Under the pieces are notes generated by a model, which was not told where the DNA came from, made no database searches, and saw only the letters and a program-made list of their open reading frames with translations. Positions 51,337 through 59,549 of a DNA stretch of 64,000 bases are shown in pieces. A program made the translations under genes and the position numbers. Within the stretch, counting starts at the first letter, position 1, and every line of letters begins with the position of its first letter. Source of the DNA: JAPPFW01 sp965231815 (GTDB lineage: Bacteria > Actinomycetota > Acidimicrobiia > Spongiisociales > Spongiisociaceae); the NCBI GenBank assembly GCA_965231815.1, contig OZ246890.1:434001-498000 (forward strand), read 5' to 3'.

Positions 51337-52188
51337 ATGTCGGGTCGGCGAGTAGGTCTCGGGAAGGGGCTAGAAGCGCTCATATCTACCGAGCGGCAGA
51401 GCAATCTGGAGAGCATTCCGCTAAAACGCATCCGGCCGAATCCAAACCAGCCCCGCCAGGCTTTTGACACGATAGCGTTGGAAGGGCTTACCGAATCGAT
51501 CCGGAGCGTAGGGATTCTCCAACCGGTGGTTGTTCGTCGTGACGGCTTTGACTACGTGTTAATAGCCGGCGAACGGAGATGGCGCGCCGCGCAGGCAGCA
51601 GGACTCCTGGAAATCCCGGCCTTGATACGGGAGACTGACGAGCCAGGTACGTTGACGGAAGCGCTTATCGAGAACCTACAGCGTGAGGACCTCGGCGCCC
51701 TTGAGCAGGCAGCCGCGTTCCAGCAACTTGAAGAGGATTTCGGCTTGAGCCACGCCGAAATCGGAAAGCGAGTGGGAAGGAGCCGCTCGGCGGTTTCCAA
51801 TACCCTCAGGTTGCTGAACCTGAGCCCCCGCATCCAGAAAGGGCTGGTCGAGGGGGGGCTGTCGGCGGGTCACGCGCGGGCTCTGCTAGCACTGGAAGAT
51901 ACCGCCCTCGCGGAGCACCTTGCGGAACGAAGCGCCGAAGAGGGGTGGTCGGTGCGGAAACTGGAGGAGGCGGTCCGGGTCGGCAAGGGCGGCGAGGAGG
52001 TCAAGAGACGAGATCCAAGGTCTCCAACGCCGCGACCGGCGGCCATTATCGAGTTAGAACGGCGTCTGGCGGACCAACTTGGAACCAACGTCAGCATCCG
52101 TTACGGCAAGAACCAAGGCCAAGTGGTCATGAAGTTCGAGAGCCTCGACCAACTTGAGCATATTTACCGCCGGTTCTTCCCCACGTGA
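51337..52188 (+). CDS. parB: Chromosome partitioning protein ParB
   Basis: 283 residues. N-terminal CTPase/ParB-like domain with IRPNPNQPRQAFD and the GERRWRAAQAAGL motif near residue 70, ENLQREDLGALEQA, helix-turn-helix LSHAEIGKRVGRSRSAVSNT, and a C-terminal dimerisation segment (QLGTNVSIRYGKNQGQVVMK). It binds parS at 50301. Confidence 0.96.
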   Translation: MSGRRVGLGKGLEALISTERQSNLESIPLKRIRPNPNQPRQAFDTIALEGLTESIRSVGILQPVVVRRDGFDYVLIAGERRWRAAQAAGLLEIPALIRETDEPGTLTEALIENLQREDLGALEQAAAFQQLEEDFGLSHAEIGKRVGRSRSAVSNTLRLLNLSPRIQKGLVEGGLSAGHARALLALEDTALAEHLAERSAEEGWSVRKLEEAVRVGKGGEEVKRRDPRSPTPRPAAIIELERRLADQLGTNVSIRYGKNQGQVVMKFESLDQLEHIYRRFFPT

Positions 52189-52207
52189 GCACGACAGGAA
52201 GGTAACC

Positions 52208-52243
52208 GTTCGATCCGCGAGGATGATGATCCTCCGACCGAAC
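52208..52243. terminator. Convergent-gap hairpin, probable bidirectional terminator
   Basis: GTTCG (52208-52212) pairs with CGAAC (52239-52243), and inside it GAGGAT (52219-52224) pairs with ATCCTC (52229-52234) around a GATG loop. It lies between the convergent parB and trxA stops. No U-tract follows, so function is inferred from position. Confidence 0.5.
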
Positions 52244-52317
52244 AGATCGTTCTATTCAGGGCGCGATTGTGGTCTTCTCCACCCATCCGCCAAGCCCGAA
52301 CCGTTGACGAATCGGGG

Positions 52318-52641
52318 CTAGCCGATCCACTCCGCCAGCTGCGAGAGAATCGCTCCCTTCGGGCGGGCTCCGACGATGCGCTTCTTCTCCGCACCCTCCT
52401 GGAATACGATCATGGTGGGGATGCTCATGACGTCGTGCGCAAAGGGCGTTTGCTGGTTCTCGTCGATGTTCAGCTTGGCGATGGTTATCTTGTCCCCGTG
52501 CTCCGCGGCGATCTGTTCGAGGACGGGAGCGACCATCCGGCATGGGCCGCACCACTCGGCCCAGAAGTCAACGAGTACCGGTTTGGTATCGGCGACCGCG
52601 CCCGCAAAGGTGCTGTCGGTTAACGTAAGCAAGTTCGACAT
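52318..52641 (-). CDS. trxA: Thioredoxin
   Basis: 107 residues with the active site WAEWCGPCRMVAP near residue 32 and the cis-proline segment SIPTMIVFQEG. It is the standard cytoplasmic dithiol reductant, about 100 bases after trxB on the same strand. In mycobacteria trxB and trxC occupy this position, followed by cwlM, which is missing here. Confidence 0.96.
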   Translation of the reverse strand: MSNLLTLTDSTFAGAVADTKPVLVDFWAEWCGPCRMVAPVLEQIAAEHGDKITIAKLNIDENQQTPFAHDVMSIPTMIVFQEGAEKKRIVGARPKGAILSQLAEWIG

Positions 52642-52739
52642 CCGGATCTCCTTCTAGAGAGGTTAGTGATGTATAGAGCTATTGGGAATAAGTGTAGGCC
52701 GAGTTCGGCCCCTTGTTGACGAACAGACGCAGCCCGGGC

Positions 52740-53678
52740 TCATGAGCCGTCACCGCTTTCACGAGACGACTCTAGCCACCGCTCCGCGTCAATAGCGGCT
52801 GCGCAGCCGGTACCGGCTGCGGTAACCGCTTGACGGTAAACCGTGTCCGCCACGTCGCCTGCCGCGAACACACCGTTGACGCTTGTCATGGTGCCCGGCC
52901 CGCGTAGGACGACGTAACCCTGGCGATCCAGTTCTAGCTGGCCGACGAATAGGCTGGTGTTGGGTACATGGCCGATCGCCACGAAAACGCCATCGACCGG
53001 ACGCCGCTTGGTGTCACCGGTATGCACATCCTTCAGAAGCACGCCGGTGACGCTATCCGAACCGAGTATCTCCTCCACCGTCGTATCCCACAACACCTCT
53101 ATCTTCTCATTGGCAAAGGCTCGATTAGCCATGATCCGGGAGGCGCGGAACTGGTCGCGGCGATGAACGATCGTGACCTTGGAGGCGAACTTGGTTAGAA
53201 AGAGAGACTCCTCCATGGCCGAGTCGCCACCCCCGACAACGATGATGTCCTTACCTCTGAAAAAAAATCCATCACAGGTGGCGCAGGCCGAGACCCCTCG
53301 ACCTATCAATCGCTCCTCGCCGGGTATGCCCAGAAAGCGGGCTGTGGCCCCGCTAGCGATGATGAGGGTGTCGGCGCTTAGTTGATGCGTTCCCGCTGTT
53401 ACCTCGAACGGGTGCGAGGAGAGATCCACAGAGGTCACATCTATGGTCAATAACCGGGCGCCGAACCGTTCGGCCTGCTTGCGAAATCGGTCCATGAGGT
53501 CAGGACCCATAATCCCGTCGGGAAATCCCGGATAGTTCTCAACATCCGTGGTGATCATTAACTGTCCACCTGCTTGGACCCCTTCGAACACCAGCGGGTG
53601 GAGATCAGCCCGGGCGGTATACAGAGCCGCGGTGAGCCCGGCAGGCCCGGACCCGATGATTACGACGTTCTCAGCCAT
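52740..53678 (-). CDS. trxB: Thioredoxin-disulfide reductase
   Basis: 312 residues. FAD-binding IIGSGPAGLTAALYTARAD, the redox-active CATCDGFFFRG near residue 135, NADPH-binding VVGGGDSAMEES and the C-terminal FAAGDVADTVYRQAVTAAGT. It reduces TrxA with NADPH. It overlaps the upstream small membrane-protein gene by 8 bases. Confidence 0.97.
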   Translation of the reverse strand: MAENVVIIGSGPAGLTAALYTARADLHPLVFEGVQAGGQLMITTDVENYPGFPDGIMGPDLMDRFRKQAERFGARLLTIDVTSVDLSSHPFEVTAGTHQLSADTLIIASGATARFLGIPGEERLIGRGVSACATCDGFFFRGKDIIVVGGGDSAMEESLFLTKFASKVTIVHRRDQFRASRIMANRAFANEKIEVLWDTTVEEILGSDSVTGVLLKDVHTGDTKRRPVDGVFVAIGHVPNTSLFVGQLELDRQGYVVLRGPGTMTSVNGVFAAGDVADTVYRQAVTAAGTGCAAAIDAERWLESSRESGDGS

Positions 53679-53964
53679 CCGATTCCTCGGGATAACGCGA
53701 CCTTCTTCTCCAAGACAACCACCCGGCCACCATCGACAATCCTCCCAATACCGCGTACGCCCCGGTTGTGCCCACCCCGATAGCCAGCAACCTGAACAGA
53801 CCGATGCAGGCGAGGATAACGGCGACCAGAATCATCGCCGCCACGCCTAGGCCGAGGGCGGTGAAGGTGATGCCCTTTGCCAGTCGGTCGACGGTAAGGG
53901 CGCGGGCCTTGGCGGCTATTCCTTCGAGCAGGTCGGCGAACCGGGCGGCTTGACTCTCCTTCAC
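53671..53964 (-). CDS. Small two-helix membrane protein
   Basis: 97 residues from a GTG. A short amphipathic start is followed by two hydrophobic helices (about residues 33-58 and 64-85) and a basic Arg-rich end. The layout resembles phage-holin-superfamily-6 or DUF1469 proteins found in Actinobacteria; I cannot assign a family with confidence. It overlaps trxB and is probably in the sigma factor - anti-sigma - trxB operon. Confidence 0.7.
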   Translation of the reverse strand: MKESQAARFADLLEGIAAKARALTVDRLAKGITFTALGLGVAAMILVAVILACIGLFRLLAIGVGTTGAYAVLGGLSMVAGWLSWRRRSRYPEESDG

Positions 53965-54017
53965 GGTTCCAGGTTAGCCGGATCGCAAAACCTCTTCCCG
54001 TTGGCCACATCCGCGGC

Positions 54018-55100
54018 TCAACCCGCCTCGCCTTCAGGCAGGAGGATCAGGGTGCAGTCCGGAAGTGAGTAGAGCAGGATGTCATCGGGGTCGACTCGTT
54101 CCGGAAAGATGAAGGCGCCGTCGGATATCGGATCCTCCACCATCAGGTACGCCTCAGCGTCTTCGCCATCCACGAGGCCGCCCGCCAAGAAGTACACCGC
54201 CCCCTCCGGGTCGGCGATCGAAGCCGCCGACTCGAAACAGAGCAGAACCGGTGCGGTAGGGTGCTCGACAAAGGCGTGAACAGGTATAGGTGTGGCTAAC
54301 CCTTCCGAAATCACGGCCGAGATCCGGCGAACCGCTTCCCGCGGGCTGCTGGAGGAGACGTCGAAGAGTATCGGTGGCCAAACGGACGGGTCCGATGCTA
54401 TGGCGGCGGTGGTGTCGGTCACTTCCGGAAGCTCTCCTGTTTCGACTTCCACCTTCCCCGTATCTAGTTCATCTTCAGGCTCCGCCGTGTCTGCAACGGC
54501 CATCGCCGCCCGGTCGGCCTCGGCCGCTGCTGCCTCCGCGGCGGCGGCTTCCGCCTCAGCCTCGGCTGCCTGCGTGAGGGCCTGCGTTTCCGGAAGGCCC
54601 GTAGTCTCGGTGGTGGAATACTCCTTCGCGGCTGCCTCCGCTTCGGCCACCGTCTCGGTTTCCATGGCCAACCGGGTAGTGGCGGCGGCGAAGGTGGTCG
54701 CCGGGGCCTCAGGGGAGTCGTCCTGTTCGAATTCAAGCCGATCTCCCGAGGTCACTGCGATCGCTACCACCACGATCAGGGCGGCGAAGGTTGCAAGGGC
54801 GGGAAAGGCCCTGGCAATCGGTGACCGCGCCCGGCGTGGTCGACGCCGGCCCGCTCGGCGAGCGGACCTTTCCAGACGGAGTTCGCTTCGCACCGCCATC
54901 CGGAGGCGCCGCCGTTCGTCGTCGGAGAGGCCCGGCTGCGGTTGGAGGCGTTCCAGCGCTTGCCTTGTGGCGCGTTGCGAGGCAAGTTCGGCTAGTGCTT
55001 CCGGGTCCAGCGAACGCTCGAGGCGGTCAGCTTCCTCCGGCGCCAGGTCATCGGTCGCCAGATCAATGATCGATTCTGATTCAGGACGGTTGTCGTTCAT
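54018..55100 (-). CDS. Membrane anti-sigma factor-like protein with long extracytoplasmic domain
   Basis: 360 residues. The cytoplasmic part (residues 1-98) begins MNDNRPESESIIDLATDDLA and includes an EEADRLERSL helix like an anti-sigma domain without the zinc HxxxCxxC motif. One membrane helix follows (AFPALATFAALIVVVAIAV). The extracellular part starts with an Ala/Glu-rich stretch (EAEAEAAAAEAAAAEADRAA), probably an extended helix, then a small folded domain. It overlaps the sigma gene by 4 bases and occupies the position of Rv3912 (RsmA), the SigM anti-sigma factor. Function is inferred from that synteny. Confidence 0.75.
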   Translation of the reverse strand: MNDNRPESESIIDLATDDLAPEEADRLERSLDPEALAELASQRATRQALERLQPQPGLSDDERRRLRMAVRSELRLERSARRAGRRRPRRARSPIARAFPALATFAALIVVVAIAVTSGDRLEFEQDDSPEAPATTFAAATTRLAMETETVAEAEAAAKEYSTTETTGLPETQALTQAAEAEAEAAAAEAAAAEADRAAMAVADTAEPEDELDTGKVEVETGELPEVTDTTAAIASDPSVWPPILFDVSSSSPREAVRRISAVISEGLATPIPVHAFVEHPTAPVLLCFESAASIADPEGAVYFLAGGLVDGEDAEAYLMVEDPISDGAFIFPERVDPDDILLYSLPDCTLILLPEGEAG

Positions 55101-55684
55101 CGTTGCTCTTCTTTGGGACAGTCGTCAGGGGTCAAAAGGTTCCCGAGTTGGGAGGCGAGCATCCGGCGACCGCGGAAGACCCGCGATTTCACGGTCCCCA
55201 CCGGTATATCGAGGATCTCGGACACCTCTCGGAGCGGAAGGCCCTCCACATCCGACAGGATCACGGCTGCTGCGAAAGTTTCGGGGAGTTTGGCCAGGGC
55301 ATCCTCGATGCTCGGGCGTATTTCGACGGAGGCCAACCGATCGTCGGTCGACCGGTCGGGCGGTTCGTAACCTTCCGGTAACGGTATGGAGGGGCGCCGT
55401 TGTCGCTTGCGCAGATGGTCGTAACAGGTGTTGACCGCTACACGGTAGAGCCAGGTGGAAAAGGCCGCCCTGCCTTTGAAGCTCGAAGCCTTCCTCAACA
55501 CGGTAATGAAGGTATCTTGCGTGACGTCCAGTGCTTCCTCGCGGTTCCGCATCATGCGGAGGGCGATGGCGAACACCCGCTGCTCGTGAGCCTCCATCAG
55601 AGTCTCGAACGCCCGCAGGTCACCCTCCAGGTATCGTTGGACCAGGGCGTAATCCGATCCGTGAACCCGGCCGCGGCGCTTCAA
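55097..55684 (-). CDS. ECF-type RNA polymerase sigma factor (SigM-like position)
   Basis: 195 residues from the TTG at 55682-55684, chosen because TTGA overlaps the upstream pseudokinase stop; a longer frame to 55837 adds Pro/Arg-rich sequence. Region 2 reads DYALVQRYLEGDLRAFETLM and LDVTQDTFITVLRKASSFKG, and region 4 has LPETFAAAVILSDVEGLPLR and IPVGTVKSRVFRGRRML. It is an extracytoplasmic-function sigma factor controlled by the next gene. In mycobacteria this slot holds sigM. Confidence 0.9.
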   Translation of the reverse strand: MKRRGRVHGSDYALVQRYLEGDLRAFETLMEAHEQRVFAIALRMMRNREEALDVTQDTFITVLRKASSFKGRAAFSTWLYRVAVNTCYDHLRKRQRRPSIPLPEGYEPPDRSTDDRLASVEIRPSIEDALAKLPETFAAAVILSDVEGLPLREVSEILDIPVGTVKSRVFRGRRMLASQLGNLLTPDDCPKEEQR

Positions 55685-57003
55685 CTGCCGAAGCCTGCTT
55701 CTGCCAGGCCGGCCAGGTAGCCGTCGCCCTGGGCTGGGAGATCCGTAAGCCATAGCAACCACACGCCTCCGTCCCGACCCGGAAGGGGGATGCGGATTAG
55801 GGAACTCCCGGCACTCTCCACGGCCACCGTTTCCCAACCCGGGTCGGTGATGTCGAGCAACCGGTCAGCCCACATGAGCCGGAAGCCGGTCCCCTCGGAT
55901 AGGTCGACTAGCTCCATATAGGCCGGAGATCCACTCACTTCGAAGGTCACCCCTACTCCTTCCTTCAAGAGCGGGAGGGGGTCGAAATACCGTTCCGTCC
56001 GCCAAATGGTAGAGGTATCGCCGTCGACGAGGTTGGGAACCCTGGAAGAATGCTCCCGGCCGTCGCCGAGCGGATCGAAGGCGGTTACCCGGTCGATGGT
56101 TACTACTCGCCGAAGGGCCTCGCCAGCGATCAACTCGTCACCATCGGGCGCCGCCGGTGTTGTCGAGCGGGGTAAAGGCCGAACAACGGTAGGGCCGGGA
56201 ATAGCCGGAGCGAGTACGGGGGAGGTGGGGTTGGGTTGCAGCAGGGTTCCCAACCAGATAAGGACGCCCGCGGCCAGCGCCAACAAGCCGGTTGGTAGTA
56301 ACCACCTCCAAGACCAGCGAGACGTCGGAGCTATGGGAGGGGAATACGGCAGAGACCGGACCACGTCGGCGAACCGCCTTGCCTCGATGGCGCCCTTTTG
56401 CGAGAGGCGAAGAACGTCGTCAACGCCCTCCGGAAGCCTATCGACTACATCAGAAGGCGTGAGAGTACCGGCCGGCATGCCGGTGAGGGCAGACTCTAGA
56501 GCACAGCCCAAGGCCTTCATGTCTTCCTCGGGAGTCGTGGTTCGTTGAACATTTCCGAAGCCGGCCAGCTTGGCCGGATGGCTACCCGAGTAGAGGATGG
56601 TTTCCAGGTCGATTGCGCCATGTACGGCGTCGATCTGATGAAGTTCGGCCAACCCGTCAGCCAGCCCCGACGCGTTGGAGAGAAACTCTGCGATGGAGGT
56701 CGTCATGCCGGCGTCTAGCCGGTTAGCGAGGGTGACCCCGCCGGTCCATTCAGTAACCGCAAAGGCGAAGTTGTTCTGCCGTCCGGCTGCGTATATAGCC
56801 GCAATGTGGTTGTGGCTCACTCTCGAGGCCTTCTGTACCTGGGAGAGAAACGAAGCCCGCCGGTCGCGGGAAGCCTCGGGCCCGACGATCCGGATCAGCA
56901 CGGGCCGATCCAGCTTCACGTCAGTGGCGAACCACTCCGCGATGTCGTCATCCCATCCGACACGTATCTCGAGTTTGTAGCGCGATGGCAGCGGCGGGGA
57001 CAC
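55681..57003 (-). CDS. Pseudokinase - membrane helix - extracellular domain protein (MviN/Rv3910-like C-terminal half)
   Basis: 440 residues from a GTG. Residues 8-225 follow a protein-kinase fold but lack catalysis: the VAIK lysine region reads VLIRIVG, the HRD motif reads VHGAID and DFG reads GFGN. One membrane helix follows (WLLPTGLLALAAGVLIWLG, residues 237-255), then a C-terminal extracellular beta-rich domain. In mycobacteria this same pseudokinase is fused behind the lipid II flippase MurJ (Rv3910), directly upstream of sigM. Here the MurJ half is absent from the locus. It overlaps the sigma gene by 4 bases. In Mycobacterium the pseudokinase is phosphorylated by PknB and bound by FhaA; whether that holds here is unknown. 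Confidence 0.8.
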   Translation of the reverse strand: MSPPLPSRYKLEIRVGWDDDIAEWFATDVKLDRPVLIRIVGPEASRDRRASFLSQVQKASRVSHNHIAAIYAAGRQNNFAFAVTEWTGGVTLANRLDAGMTTSIAEFLSNASGLADGLAELHQIDAVHGAIDLETILYSGSHPAKLAGFGNVQRTTTPEEDMKALGCALESALTGMPAGTLTPSDVVDRLPEGVDDVLRLSQKGAIEARRFADVVRSLPYSPPIAPTSRWSWRWLLPTGLLALAAGVLIWLGTLLQPNPTSPVLAPAIPGPTVVRPLPRSTTPAAPDGDELIAGEALRRVVTIDRVTAFDPLGDGREHSSRVPNLVDGDTSTIWRTERYFDPLPLLKEGVGVTFEVSGSPAYMELVDLSEGTGFRLMWADRLLDITDPGWETVAVESAGSSLIRIPLPGRDGGVWLLWLTDLPAQGDGYLAGLAEAGFGS

Positions 57004-57124
57004 GGGTCGTCCAAAGGCCGATTGGCAAGTACCGCACCGATGTTAACCGGACGCCGGGCAAGTTGGCTGGGAGACGGCCAACCTCGATACGGTGCGCCGC
57101 CGAGGTAAGGCCCAAAACCGGGAG

Positions 57125-57826
57125 TCACTGGTACCTGAGCACGCGGAGCCGGTCCGGTAGCCGGGTAAACCCGGCTGATCGATAAAGCCGTGCGGCGCCT
57201 TCGTTGGCAGGTGGAGTATTCAGGAGCATCGAGGCGGCTCCATGGCGTACCGCCCAGCATATCGAGGCCCGCATCAAGCGTGACCCCCAGCCACGCCCAC
57301 GGTGGGCGGGTGTTACCGCGATCCGCTGCAGGTAGGACGTGATACCCGAGCAACCGACGATCGCGAATCCTTTCGGAGCGTCCCCAGCCCCGGTCACGAG
57401 CACCGCTCCCCGGACGGTGGCTCGGCGCGACGCCCGCAAACCGGCCTCATTACTCCTCCATAGCGGGCTGAACGACAAGCGGTCCAACTCCATCAGGGCT
57501 CGGTAGTCGGGATCCACCTCTTGTATGCCGACCGGAGGAGGGGGGTGTGATCCGATGAGGCTGCGGCGATATAGATGAAGGTCGAGGAAGGGGCGGTAGC
57601 CGACATGCTCCCATCTGGCGCCTTCAGTATCCAGAAGAGGGGGCGAGGCAACGAGTTCGACCTTGTAGGACAGCACTTGTCGGGTGGCGTCACGGAGGAA
57701 TCGGGCGCCGCCGCGCTCAAGGCAGAGGAAACCGTACGGGAGGTCGGAGTTCCAAGGCCGGGCGCTTGCCTTGGCCCAGCCACCGACGATGGTGATCGGC
57801 CCCGGCCACATCCCCTTTACCCGCAT
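57125..57826 (-). CDS. GNAT-family N-acetyltransferase
   Basis: 233 residues from the ATG at 57824-57826 with GAGGG upstream; a frame to 57973 lacks a site. The acetyl-CoA motif YLQRIAVTPAHRGRGWGSRL is near residue 170, followed by LLNTPPANEGAARLYRSAGF. The N-terminal 120 residues form a second, less conserved domain. It may resemble the GNAT genes found near mutT and the pseudokinase in other Actinobacteria. The substrate is unknown. Confidence 0.82.
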   Translation of the reverse strand: MRVKGMWPGPITIVGGWAKASARPWNSDLPYGFLCLERGGARFLRDATRQVLSYKVELVASPPLLDTEGARWEHVGYRPFLDLHLYRRSLIGSHPPPPVGIQEVDPDYRALMELDRLSFSPLWRSNEAGLRASRRATVRGAVLVTGAGDAPKGFAIVGCSGITSYLQRIAVTPAHRGRGWGSRLMRASICWAVRHGAASMLLNTPPANEGAARLYRSAGFTRLPDRLRVLRYQ

Positions 57827-58240
57827 TCTTCTATGTTCCCTCAGCTTGAAGGTTGATTCCCATGAAGCCCGGCACGCTCGCAATCCGTGATCGGCGAAGC
57901 GGCCCGCGGGGGGTACCGGCGACCGCACCGAGGTCGGGGAGGTAATGTCCTCCCGAACGGACCGCCGATCCAACCATTAACCTTCATAATGCTTCCCGTG
58001 CTCCGGCTTCGGTTCCAGGTACTCTTAGCCCGGATTGTTCATGTTTCTGACACGCCTAAGCACATCATGCCAGCGCACGCCTACGATCACGCGGGGCCTG
58101 TCAGCCTCAGCCACGCGGTCGGTGAAACCAACCAGACCGAACCGGGAGCCATCGGATCGCGGAGGCCCGCGCTACGAGCCGAAACGCCGCAGAGTTGTTG
58201 CTCGGCAAACCCTTATTCATGACGAGTCGGTGTTGTTTCG
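57827..58240. other. Divergent intergenic region with repeat fragment
   Basis: The gap separates the GNAT gene from the plus-strand deacetylase gene. It holds the repeat fragment listed at 58028 and no supportable gene. Confidence 0.4.
58028..58070 (-). repeat. 210-bp dispersed repeat, partial copy 4
   Basis: CCCGGATTGTTCATGTTTCT, then GACACGCCTAAGCACATCATG, resembles the left end of copy 1 (CCTGATTATTCATGTTTCCC, then ACACACCAAGGCATGTAAC). Only about 40 bases are recognisable. It is the most diverged copy. Confidence 0.4.
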
Positions 58241-59254
58241 ATGAAGGTCCTATTGGTTCACCACCCGGTCTTTGCCTTCCACGATACCGGTTACGGTCAT
58301 CCTGAAAGACCGGCCCGGTTGGATGCGGCCGTCGAAGGAGTCAGGGATTCTCCTACCGAGGTGATCGAGGAGCGAGCCCCCGAAGTGGACCGGTCACTGC
58401 TGGAACTGGTTCACGATCCTCGCTACATAATCCGGATCAAGCAGTTTTGTGCTGCGGGAGGAGGGGCTCTCGACGCCGACACCAGAGCAGGGCCGGATTC
58501 CTGGGAGGCCGCACGGAGGGCGGCCGGGGCCGGACCGCTAGCCGTGCGGAGGTTGGAACAAGGCCGGGCCGATACAGCTTTTCTGGCGATCAGGCCTCCC
58601 GGGCACCATGCTCGCCGGGCCACCGCGATGGGGTTCTGCCTGTTCAACAATGTGGCTGTGACGGCGGCCATGCTCGCGGCGCAAGGGCGCCGGGTGGCTA
58701 TCGTGGATTGGGACGTTCACCATGGGAACGCGACCGAAGAGATGTTCCGAGCTCGCGAAGACATCCTCTACATTTCCCTCCATCAATACCCGTGCTATCC
58801 GGGAACAGGCGCAGCGATTGATATGACCGCCGACCGAGCGGCGCGTACAACCCTGGATCTGCCGCTGCCCGCCGGAACGTCCGGAGACCTGTACCGCCTT
58901 GCCTTCACGCAGGCCATCGTTCCGTTGATCCGGCAATTCCAGCCGGACTGGGTTCTGGTGAGCGCCGGATATGACGCCCACGCCCACGATCCCCTGGCAG
59001 GCATCCGGCTGCTGGCTTCCGATTACTCCTTCATGGCGGGTGCGATCTCCGCTATCGCTCCTCGGGATCGGATCATATATTTCCTCGAGGGTGGATACGA
59101 CCTCGCCGCGATCCGGGCGTCGGTTTGCGCCACGCTGTCGGGAGCGGCGGGCCGGCCGGTTCCTGACGAACCCGACCGCTTCCGCTCGCCGGAGAGCGCT
59201 TTCCGGGTCCTCGACGCGGTTACCCGAGAAACGGCCGGAGTGTGGGGTTTATGA
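58241..59254 (+). CDS. Histone deacetylase-family deacetylase (AcuC/HDAC-like amidohydrolase)
   Basis: 337 residues. Signature blocks: HPERPARLDAAVEG, RPPGHHARRATAMGFCLFNN, the zinc ligands in IVDWDVHHGNATEEMF (Asp and His) and VSAGYDAHAHDPLAG, and the C-terminal YFLEGGYDLAAIRAS. Bacterial members remove acetyl groups from acetyl-lysine in proteins (AcuC) or from acetylated polyamines and other amides. The general reaction is firm, the substrate is not. The gene stands alone and is followed by a full copy of the 210-bp repeat. Confidence 0.92.
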   Translation: MKVLLVHHPVFAFHDTGYGHPERPARLDAAVEGVRDSPTEVIEERAPEVDRSLLELVHDPRYIIRIKQFCAAGGGALDADTRAGPDSWEAARRAAGAGPLAVRRLEQGRADTAFLAIRPPGHHARRATAMGFCLFNNVAVTAAMLAAQGRRVAIVDWDVHHGNATEEMFRAREDILYISLHQYPCYPGTGAAIDMTADRAARTTLDLPLPAGTSGDLYRLAFTQAIVPLIRQFQPDWVLVSAGYDAHAHDPLAGIRLLASDYSFMAGAISAIAPRDRIIYFLEGGYDLAAIRASVCATLSGAAGRPVPDEPDRFRSPESAFRVLDAVTRETAGVWGL

Positions 59255-59294
59255 CGGCCGTTGTCCGCCGTCCCAGATGCTTAACAGATACTCA

Positions 59295-59504
59295 TTAGCC
59301 CCGATTATTCATGGATGGGGGTTAGGAGGATGAGTGGAGTAGACCATATCCGTACCCTGACCAGGCAATACAACTATCGACGCTTCCCATCACGATCCGG
59401 TGTGAGGTTCACCTGTCAGGTGGACGGCGGGTTTCTCCCAATACTCGGGTTGAACTGGCGTTACATGCCTTGGTGTGTGGGAACCCTGAATAATCAGGGC
59501 TAGC
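59295..59504 (+). repeat. 210-bp dispersed repeat, copy 2 (full length)
   Basis: Full 210-base element with ends TTAGCCCCGATTATTCATGG and GAATAATCAGGGCTAG. It is the inverted counterpart of copy 1 at 6193-6401. The most conserved parts are AGTGGAGTAGACCATAT near the left, TGACCAGGCAATACA, and CGTTACATGCCTTGGTGTGT near the right. A 62-codon frame inside it is not preserved between copies because of small indels. It fills the gap between the deacetylase and CCA-adding enzyme genes. Confidence 0.72.
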
Positions 59505-59549
59505 GATATAGCGCAGCTACCGTTACAGCCCTTATGACTGATCACCGCC

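Noticed and set aside
54292..55434. 380-codon plus-strand frame
   Set aside because: Low-complexity shadow of the Ala/Glu-rich anti-sigma gene and the sigma gene.
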